Below the pieces are notes generated by a model that saw nothing but the letters and a program-made list of their open reading frames with translations, had not been told where the DNA came from and searched no databases. A stretch of 53,245 bases of DNA from Erythrobacter dokdonensis DSW-74 (lineage in GTDB: Bacteria > Pseudomonadota > Alphaproteobacteria > Sphingomonadales > Sphingomonadaceae), in the NCBI RefSeq assembly GCF_001677335.1, contig NZ_LZYB01000007.1, forward strand, positions 1 to 53,245, written 5' to 3'. Shown piece by piece: positions 44,422 to 51,700 of this stretch (its first letter is position 1; each line of letters begins with the position of its first letter). The position numbers were made by a program, and so were the translations under genes.

Positions 44422-46556
44422 GCATCCACCTTGGTGCGCAGGCTTTTCAGGATGTCGACCTTTGGTCCGTCCGCAACGATCCTGCCTTCGTTCAACACGA
44501 TGATCCGGTCGCAGATATCGAACATCGCCGGACGATGCGTTGCCACCAACAGAGTCTGGTTTTTCGATAGCGCGGACCTCAGTTTCTCGACGAGCAAGGC
44601 CTCGGTATGGGAATCCATCGCGCCGCTCGGTTCATCAAGATAGAGCAGTTCGAACGGACTCATGAAGGCTCGCGACAGTGCCAGAAACGCTCGCTGGCCA
44701 CCGGACAGGGTTCGCCCCTGCTCGCCCACTTCGCGATCAAACCCCGCCGCATCGCGGGTGAGATATCCGTCCGCGCCGGTCTTCACGAGCGCATCGATGA
44801 TCTCCGCGTCCGATGCTCCGGGTGCACCAAGGGCGACGTTGTCACGGATGCTTCCGGTGAAAAGATTCGCATCCTGGCCCACGAAGCGGAAACTGCGCCG
44901 CAGTTCGGACGGGTAAAACTGGCGACTGTCGATGCCTTCGATCCTGATGGCCCCTTCGGTCGGCGGGTAGAGGCCGCAAATCAGGCGACCAAGAGTGGAC
45001 TTGCCGGAGGCCACCCGTCCGACGACCGCGATGCGCTCGCCCGGCTCGATCTTGAGATTGATATCGCTGAGACTGGCAAGTTCGCTGCCCGGGTAGGCGA
45101 AGGACACACCTTCCAGTGTCACACGGTAGCCTTCCCGTTGGGACGGCGGCAGGCTGATGCTGCCTTGCTTTCTTTCGTCATCTGCGGCGAACAGCGCTTC
45201 GATCGAAGCGAGGGCTTCTCGGGCCTGCCGCCCGCGGGTCAGCAGGAATGCGATCTGGCCGGCCGGTGCAAGCGATCGTGCGGACAGCATGACAATGGCA
45301 ATGATGGCGCCCATCGTGATCTTTCCGGCGGCAAAAAGATAATAGCCACCGACCACAAGCGAGACGCTGGAAATCTGCTGAAATGACGTCGCGAGCGCTA
45401 TCGCATTCGATGAAATTTGTTTCAGCCGCAACTGCGACTGGCTTCCGATCCGTGCGAGGGACTGCCATTTGCCGAGCAGGCGACGCTCTCCCGCAATGCT
45501 CTTGAGGGTTTCCATTCCGGCCACCGCTTCGACAAGAACCGTCTGTTGAAGCCCCGTATCGGCCTGCACGTCCCGAGCGGCCTCTATCACCTTGCGCTGC
45601 AGGATGAGTCCGGCAATCGCCATCAGGGTGAGCGTGACCAGCGGAATAATGGCGAGCCAGCCAGCGATGTAGGCGATGACCGCGATGAACAGGACCAGAA
45701 AGGCAAGGTCGACGATCAGGACAACGGTGGTCGATGCGAAGAATTCGCGGACCAGAGCATATTCTCCCACTCTTGCGGCCAGCGCGCCGGTGCTGCCCCG
45801 GCGTCCACTCATCGGGGTCGACAGAATCCTCGAGAAGAGCTTTTGAGAAAGCTTGAGATCCAGCCTCCGGCCGATTTCGTCGACGACGTTGGTTCGCGCG
45901 GTCCTCAGCGCGAATTCAAGAATGAACGCAAGAACGACACCCGAAGTCAGGATCCAGAGCGAGGACTCGGCGCGGTTCGGGATGACACGATCATACACGT
46001 TCATCGAGAACAGGGGGAGCGTAAGCGCCAGCATGTTGACCAGGATCGAGGCCAGCAGCACGGCCCGAAATGCCTTGCGCTCCTTACGCAGCTCCGACCA
46101 GAACCAATGATTGCGACCCTTCGCGTGCCAGGGAGCATCCTTGGCACGAAGCGCGTCGGGGTTTGCCACCACACTGATGTATTCGCCTGCGAAGTCGCTG
46201 TCGAATTCGGACAGTGAAATCCACGAGGGTTCGCTTGCACCATCGGCAAAGGCGAGGACATCGGTTGCCGAAAACTCGAGCAGCGCCGCTACCGAACCGT
46301 CTTTCATCCGCGCAATCAGCGGATAGGCCTCAGGGCGTCTCGGCAACCGCTTGGCAGACGAGGCATCGTGATTGAAGCCGGCGATATCAAGCGCTGCACT
46401 TGCCTGATGAAACGGCAGTAAACCCGTTTCATCGCGCGGGAGTGATTCAAACAATATTCGCGGATCAGGCGTGCCGAAATGCATCGCAATCCTGACAATC
46501 GCCAGGATCAGAGGATCGCGTTCGGACACCTCCGCGTGTTGTTGTGAACCCTCCAT
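44418..46556 (-). CDS. Type I secretion ABC transporter (LapB-like)
   Basis: 712 residues: an N-terminal C39-like domain without the catalytic Cys (about 1-140), six transmembrane helices (about 160-420) and an ATPase domain with Walker A GRVASGKST, signature LSGGQRAFLALSRAF and Walker B LLYLDEP. Proteins with a degenerate peptidase domain export very large RTX adhesins without cleaving the leader. It should power export of the adhesin encoded upstream. The ATG has GGAG at normal distance. Its TGA overlaps the SleB-like gene. The outer-membrane gene ends 24 bp before it. Confidence 0.93.
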   Translation of the reverse strand: MEGSQQHAEVSERDPLILAIVRIAMHFGTPDPRILFESLPRDETGLLPFHQASAALDIAGFNHDASSAKRLPRRPEAYPLIARMKDGSVAALLEFSATDVLAFADGASEPSWISLSEFDSDFAGEYISVVANPDALRAKDAPWHAKGRNHWFWSELRKERKAFRAVLLASILVNMLALTLPLFSMNVYDRVIPNRAESSLWILTSGVVLAFILEFALRTARTNVVDEIGRRLDLKLSQKLFSRILSTPMSGRRGSTGALAARVGEYALVREFFASTTVVLIVDLAFLVLFIAVIAYIAGWLAIIPLVTLTLMAIAGLILQRKVIEAARDVQADTGLQQTVLVEAVAGMETLKSIAGERRLLGKWQSLARIGSQSQLRLKQISSNAIALATSFQQISSVSLVVGGYYLFAAGKITMGAIIAIVMLSARSLAPAGQIAFLLTRGRQAREALASIEALFAADDERKQGSISLPPSQREGYRVTLEGVSFAYPGSELASLSDINLKIEPGERIAVVGRVASGKSTLGRLICGLYPPTEGAIRIEGIDSRQFYPSELRRSFRFVGQDANLFTGSIRDNVALGAPGASDAEIIDALVKTGADGYLTRDAAGFDREVGEQGRTLSGGQRAFLALSRAFMSPFELLYLDEPSGAMDSHTEALLVEKLRSALSKNQTLLVATHRPAMFDICDRIIVLNEGRIVADGPKVDILKSLRTKVDA

Positions 46557-46580
46557 TCAGATACTCCGGAACGCCTGCCA

Positions 46581-47978
46581 CTATTCCGGGTAGCGACGTC
46601 TCTGCAATTCCGCCGGAACAGAGGGACCGTAATCAAAACGCTCGCGTTCCGCGGTGCCAGACCCCGTCCCCGGCGCAACATTAAGCGCGTTCAGGAAATT
46701 GTTGGTTGCCGCCAATACTTGATATTGGGCAAACAACTCGGAGAACCGCGCTGTTTCCCGGCGAACCTGGGTATTGAAGCGGGTGTTCTGCGCATCAAGG
46801 ACATCGAGCAGCGACCTGCGTCCGATATTGAACTGGCTGCGGTACGAAAGGAGCAGATCGTCGCTTACTTGCGACTGCCGCTCGAGCGCGGAGAATACCG
46901 ATTTCTGGGTGGTCATCGCCGTCCAGGCATTGCGCACATCCTCTTCCGCTTCGCGCACACGGTCATGCAGGCGAAACCGAGCCTCGCTTGCTCTGCGGGT
47001 CATCTCCTGAACCTGTGCAGCGCGGCGCCCTCCATCGAACAACTGCCAACGGATGTAGACACGGCCCTGCACATCATTGGTTTCCCCGCGGAAGCCGTCG
47101 ATGTCTTCGCCGATCCGGCCTGTCACATCGACCCCGATCCTCGGAGCCAGTTCGCCTTTTGCCGACATGACCAGCGCGTTGGCTGCGTCAACATCTGCCT
47201 GCGCCTCGCGGACCAGCGGGTTGGCCGTGCGGGCCTGACCGATCGCCATTTCCTCGGATGCAGGAAGGTTCTGGGCGAGCGCGGGCGGCAGGTTGGCCCG
47301 CGTTATATCAAGGCCCGTCAGTCGCTGAAGCGAGGTCTTGGCGTTGGTCAGATCCTCTTCAGCTTCGGACTTCAGGACGATCGCGGCCTGCAGACGTTCC
47401 TCAGCCTGCTGCAAATCGGCGATGCTGATCGACCCCTGGGACACCCCTTCCGACAAGCTGGCGGTCATTTGCTCGTGAAACAGCACATTATCGGTTGCTG
47501 CCGCGACAATTCGTTCCTGCAGCAGAATGTTCAGGTACTGGCGAGCCACCTGCAGTGCGATGAATTCCGACCGCTCGAGCACTCGCAGGGACGCGCCATC
47601 AACCCGTGCCGCCTGCCGCAGCAATTCGCCGCGACGCCTGCCGAAATCGAAAAGTGTCCAGTCACCCCTGACCTGAGCTTCCAGCGGGTTGAGCCAGTTA
47701 TTGGCAATTCCGAGCGCCCGGCGTGTCGCATTCTCCAGTCGGCGCACCCCCGCCGACGCTTCGACATCAATCGTCGGGAAATATAGCGATTGTGCCTGTT
47801 CCCGCTCGAACTGGATGGCTTCAGTGTTCATTTGCGCCTGAGCGATCTCGGGATTGGAGGCGATTGCAGTCTCGATCGCTTCCCGCATCGATACTGGTCC
47901 GGCCTCGTTCTGCGCCATCACCATGGACGAACACGTCGCCAGTGCGAAGGCGATGACCATTTTGCCTGTGGTATTCAT
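46581..47978 (-). CDS. TolC-family outer-membrane channel (LapE/AggA-like)
   Basis: 465 residues with a signal peptide (ending MVMAQ). The two OEP coiled-coil repeats are visible; the second contains YRSQFNIGRRSLLDVLDAQNTRFN. This class provides the outer-membrane tunnel for type I secretion of large adhesins. It differs from the efflux channel at 36.5 kb, having no lipobox. The ATG is preceded by GGGGAGG. It lies 16 bp after the OmpA-family gene and 24 bp before the ABC gene, so it belongs to the same unit. Confidence 0.92.
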   Translation of the reverse strand: MNTTGKMVIAFALATCSSMVMAQNEAGPVSMREAIETAIASNPEIAQAQMNTEAIQFEREQAQSLYFPTIDVEASAGVRRLENATRRALGIANNWLNPLEAQVRGDWTLFDFGRRRGELLRQAARVDGASLRVLERSEFIALQVARQYLNILLQERIVAAATDNVLFHEQMTASLSEGVSQGSISIADLQQAEERLQAAIVLKSEAEEDLTNAKTSLQRLTGLDITRANLPPALAQNLPASEEMAIGQARTANPLVREAQADVDAANALVMSAKGELAPRIGVDVTGRIGEDIDGFRGETNDVQGRVYIRWQLFDGGRRAAQVQEMTRRASEARFRLHDRVREAEEDVRNAWTAMTTQKSVFSALERQSQVSDDLLLSYRSQFNIGRRSLLDVLDAQNTRFNTQVRRETARFSELFAQYQVLAATNNFLNALNVAPGTGSGTAERERFDYGPSVPAELQRRRYPE

Positions 47979-47994
47979 CTTCAGCCTCCCCCAG

Positions 47995-48717
47995 TTACTT
48001 CACGGTAATTTCGACACGGCGGTTCTCCGGACTGCGTGTCCCGTCCGCCAGCGGCACGCGCGGATTTGATTCACCCTTGGCATCGACGCTGATCTGCGTG
48101 GCGGCGGGTACCTTGGCCCGCAACGCCGCGGCCACGACCTGGGCCCGTGCCTCGGACAGGCCCATGTTGTACTGGTCACTCCCTGCCTGATCGGTATGTC
48201 CGACCACTGCGAGAGCCTTCCAGCCGCAGACACCGGTTTGCTGTGCCACCGTATCCAGGATGGTCATGGCATCAGGCTGGATCTCGGTAGAATCGAACTC
48301 GAAGAATACAGTCACAAGGCCCGAGTCAGAGCAGAAATCCGGCCGGCGTGGCGGCGGAGGTGGCGGTGCGACCTGCACCACGGGTGGCGGTGCTTGCCGG
48401 CGCATCAGGTCATGCGCGCGTGCGCATTTCCTGATGCTCGGCGCGTCGCGGGTCGAGGACTTCATGTACCCCAGTGCAATCGCGCACTGGACCTTGGCCT
48501 CGAGCGCCCAGAGATGCCTGCTGTCATTCGCTGCAGTCACATTATTGTCCAGCGATGCGGCCAGCGCATCATCATAGCGCCGCGCAAGTTCATCCACGAG
48601 TGCATCATCACCCAGCGCCTCAAGTCCCGACGCATCGGTCGTTTGTGCGCTGGCGGCAGCTCCGAACAGGACGCTGCAGGCAATTCCAGATGTGAGCGCC
48701 AGTCTCGCAAGTCTCAT
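47995..48717 (-). CDS. OmpA-family protein with C-terminal peptidoglycan-binding domain
   Basis: 240 residues: signal peptide (ending ASAQ), an alpha-helical middle (about 25-110), a short polyproline linker (PPPVVQVAPPPPPPRRP) and a C-terminal OmpA domain (about 130-240). The peptidoglycan-binding residues are expected in GHTDQAGSD (Asp) and in NMGLSEARAQVV (Arg). ATG 48717 is set by GGGGAGGA 7 bases upstream; the longer open frame belongs to adhesin antisense-type sequence and is rejected. It sits 28 bp after the adhesin stop. I infer a wall-bound partner that anchors the adhesin or exporter. Confidence 0.9.
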   Translation of the reverse strand: MRLARLALTSGIACSVLFGAAASAQTTDASGLEALGDDALVDELARRYDDALAASLDNNVTAANDSRHLWALEAKVQCAIALGYMKSSTRDAPSIRKCARAHDLMRRQAPPPVVQVAPPPPPPRRPDFCSDSGLVTVFFEFDSTEIQPDAMTILDTVAQQTGVCGWKALAVVGHTDQAGSDQYNMGLSEARAQVVAAALRAKVPAATQISVDAKGESNPRVPLADGTRSPENRRVEITVK

Positions 48718-48745
48718 ATGAACATCCTCCCCTTGTTCCTGTCCC

Positions 48746-51700
48746 TCAACCATGCACCAGTGCAGCTTGCGCTGCCTCGTCGACCGCTGGCGGTTCAAAC
48801 GCCGTGGCCGATGTCGGCAATCCACCGGAAAGGTCGAACGCCAGCAGATCAATAAGTTGGTCGGAACTTGCCGCGCCTGAAGCAATGTCGGCATTGCCTG
48901 AAGTTCCGGCAAACTCGTCGATGACCTTGTCGATGATCCCTCCGGCGAGGGCATCCGCCACGGTTTGCTCCGACAGGTCATTGCCGAGCAGATCGACTTG
49001 CGTGGGCATGGCCTTGTCTTCCGGCACGATCAGCAGCAGGGCATCCATCGTGTCCGCCGCAGACGGGGCCGGATCCGTTGCCGGAACATCGGTTCCAGAT
49101 CCGGGTTCCGTCGTTTCGGCGGGTTCGCCGTCACCAAGCTTCGCGTCCACGGGTTGGACACTTGCCTCGTCCGCTGCGGGATGCTCGGGCTCGTTCTCTT
49201 CGGCGGAAGCTTCCGGCCCAATTGCCGCGCTGCCCGGCAGAGGGGTTTCTTCGCTTCCCAGCAGCAACAGGGCTTTCATCATCCCGGCGTCTGTCGCATC
49301 AGGACCATCAAAGACCAGCGCGCCCGGAAGAGGCGTCTCGTCGACGGCCCAGTCTTGTGACGGCACGGCTTCCTGTTCGTCCGCGGTATCGTCGAGCGGG
49401 TTGACGGTTGCCTCGTCCAGACCATCCGAAGCAGCAGTGCGCCCGCCGAGATCCAGCTCGGCTTTCGGTGCGACATTGTCGTCTTCCAGCATGCCTGTGC
49501 GCGAACCTTCGACGCTCGAGTCATCAGCGAAGGCCATGTTGCCGGCGACGATATTGCCGGTTGCATCGGCCGGGGTGCTGGAGCTTGCGGACTGGTTGAA
49601 GTTGCCTTGAGCCGCAGCTGACAGGGGTACGCCGACAAGTATCCCAGCCAGTGCCGCCTGGGTGATCGCATTCGGTGCAAGGCGTTGTTCGAGTGTGGAA
49701 TTGACACTCTCGTGCCGCGGTGCGCGATTGCCTGGGAAGGGGAACATCATGAAGCCGATTGCGCTAGTGTCCTCGGCATTAACGTCCGGTGCAGCGTTAG
49801 TAGCAGAGACCACAAAACCAGCATCCGCCAAGTCAGCAAGAGTGCCATTGATCAAGAAGCTACCCGTACCGAATACCGTTACGTCGCCATTCGCAGTCGC
49901 ATACCGTTGGCCATCGCTTGTGAGGTTTATCGCCGTGATGCCGAGATCACTCAAAGTGGTGAATTCGCCTTCATCGGTAACGCCATTGCTGTTGCGGTCT
50001 TGCCAGACGCCGAACTGGCTGAAAGCATTATCGCGTTCGTCGAGCACGCCATCTTTGTTGGAGTCATAATTGGCGGCTAGGCCTTCGAGATCAGTCTGGC
50101 CGTTCGTGCCGAAGATGATTTCTGAACCATTGTTGACAGCACCGTCACCGTTAAGGTCGATCGCAAGAATGCCATCGTCAGGAGCAGCCCAGGCCGTAAG
50201 CATGGCACCGGATCCGTAATCGAAAGAGGTACCTGCAGACAGACCGAGGAATTCGGCCCCATCTCCATCCATATCAAGGACGATAGGAGTGATCCGGTTG
50301 CCGATAAGCGTCGAAAGATTAGTGATTTGTGTGTTTTGTAGTTCGACAAGGATGTCATTTGCAGCGTCAGGGGTTGCTCCGACTTGCTGATAGATGAAGG
50401 TCCGGCCTCCAGCATTAAAGGCAACCGTCGCACCAGCGCTTCCGATGTCATTTCTTTGCAAATACTGCACGACAGCAGCCACATCTGCATCGGTGGTGAT
50501 GGTCAGGGCCGTGGCAAAGGTGTTCGCATCATCGAAAGTAATTATCCCATTCGAGATTGAATGAGATTTCACGGTCTGACCGTTTATGGTCAGAGTGGAA
50601 TCGTTGGTCGAACTGAAGTTGGCCAGCACCGGGGTGCCCACCAAGTCCAGCGTATCAAGCCCCAGTTCGAAGTCGGTGATCCGGTCGTAACCAGTGATAG
50701 TGCCGGAATTCCCCGTTCCGCCTACCAGCACTGAACTTTCGGCCGAGCTGATCCTGAACGTATCGGCACCCGCGCCGCCTGTGAGTGTATCTGCTCCGGT
50801 GCCACCCACGATCAGATCAATACCATCACCACCACTGATGATATCATTGCCTTCCTGACCATAGATGATGTCATTACCTTCGCCACCATCAATCGTGTCG
50901 TTGCCGCCGCTTCGACCGCTTTCGATTGCCAGGGTCGGGTGGTTCGCCTGAATATATGCAAGCGTGTCAGCCCGTGTCCAATCTCCACCGTTGCCTGCTG
51001 GATCAAGGCTTTCGTTGTTCGTCCGATTTTCAAGTGTCTGGAAAACCGCGAAGCCAGACCCGGGCGCGAGGTTGACACCGAGTTGCGCCGCCAATTGATC
51101 CGTAAAGAGTACATCGCCGAAGATGATGTCATTGCCAGCACCGCCATTGATCGTATCATTGGCGGCTGCCGCCAAGTCTGTCGAACCGCCCCGAACCTGA
51201 AGCACCGCTGCCAATTGCTCGCCCGTCGTGACGTTGGTAGCGCTTCCGGTGCCGCCATTGGCGATGCCGTCTTCGACATCGCTAAGCCTCGCTAGCAATG
51301 CCGAAGTTACATTGATCCCGATTGCCTCGATCGAATATCCTTGCGCAAGAATTTGCTGGGGCTCGTTTGTACCGTCCGAACCCAGAATCTGGGCCATCGC
51401 CAGATTGATGTTGTCGGTCGTCTCGCTACCTGTGCCGCCAAGATTTCCGCTGCTGTTGATCCAGTAGGTTGGGTTGCCATCGGATACGAAGACAACATCG
51501 TTGACGTCAGCGTTCGCGATCCCGTTGCCGCCATTGATCCATTCCAAGGCGGTCAACAGACCGTCTTCGAAATTGGTGCCACCACCAAGACCCATCGAAT
51601 CCACGGCAGTCTTTGCATCTTGGACTGAATCGGCCTGCACCACTCCGTTCACGATCAGGTCAAAGGTACCCAGGTTTTGTCCGAAGGTATCGAAATCGAT

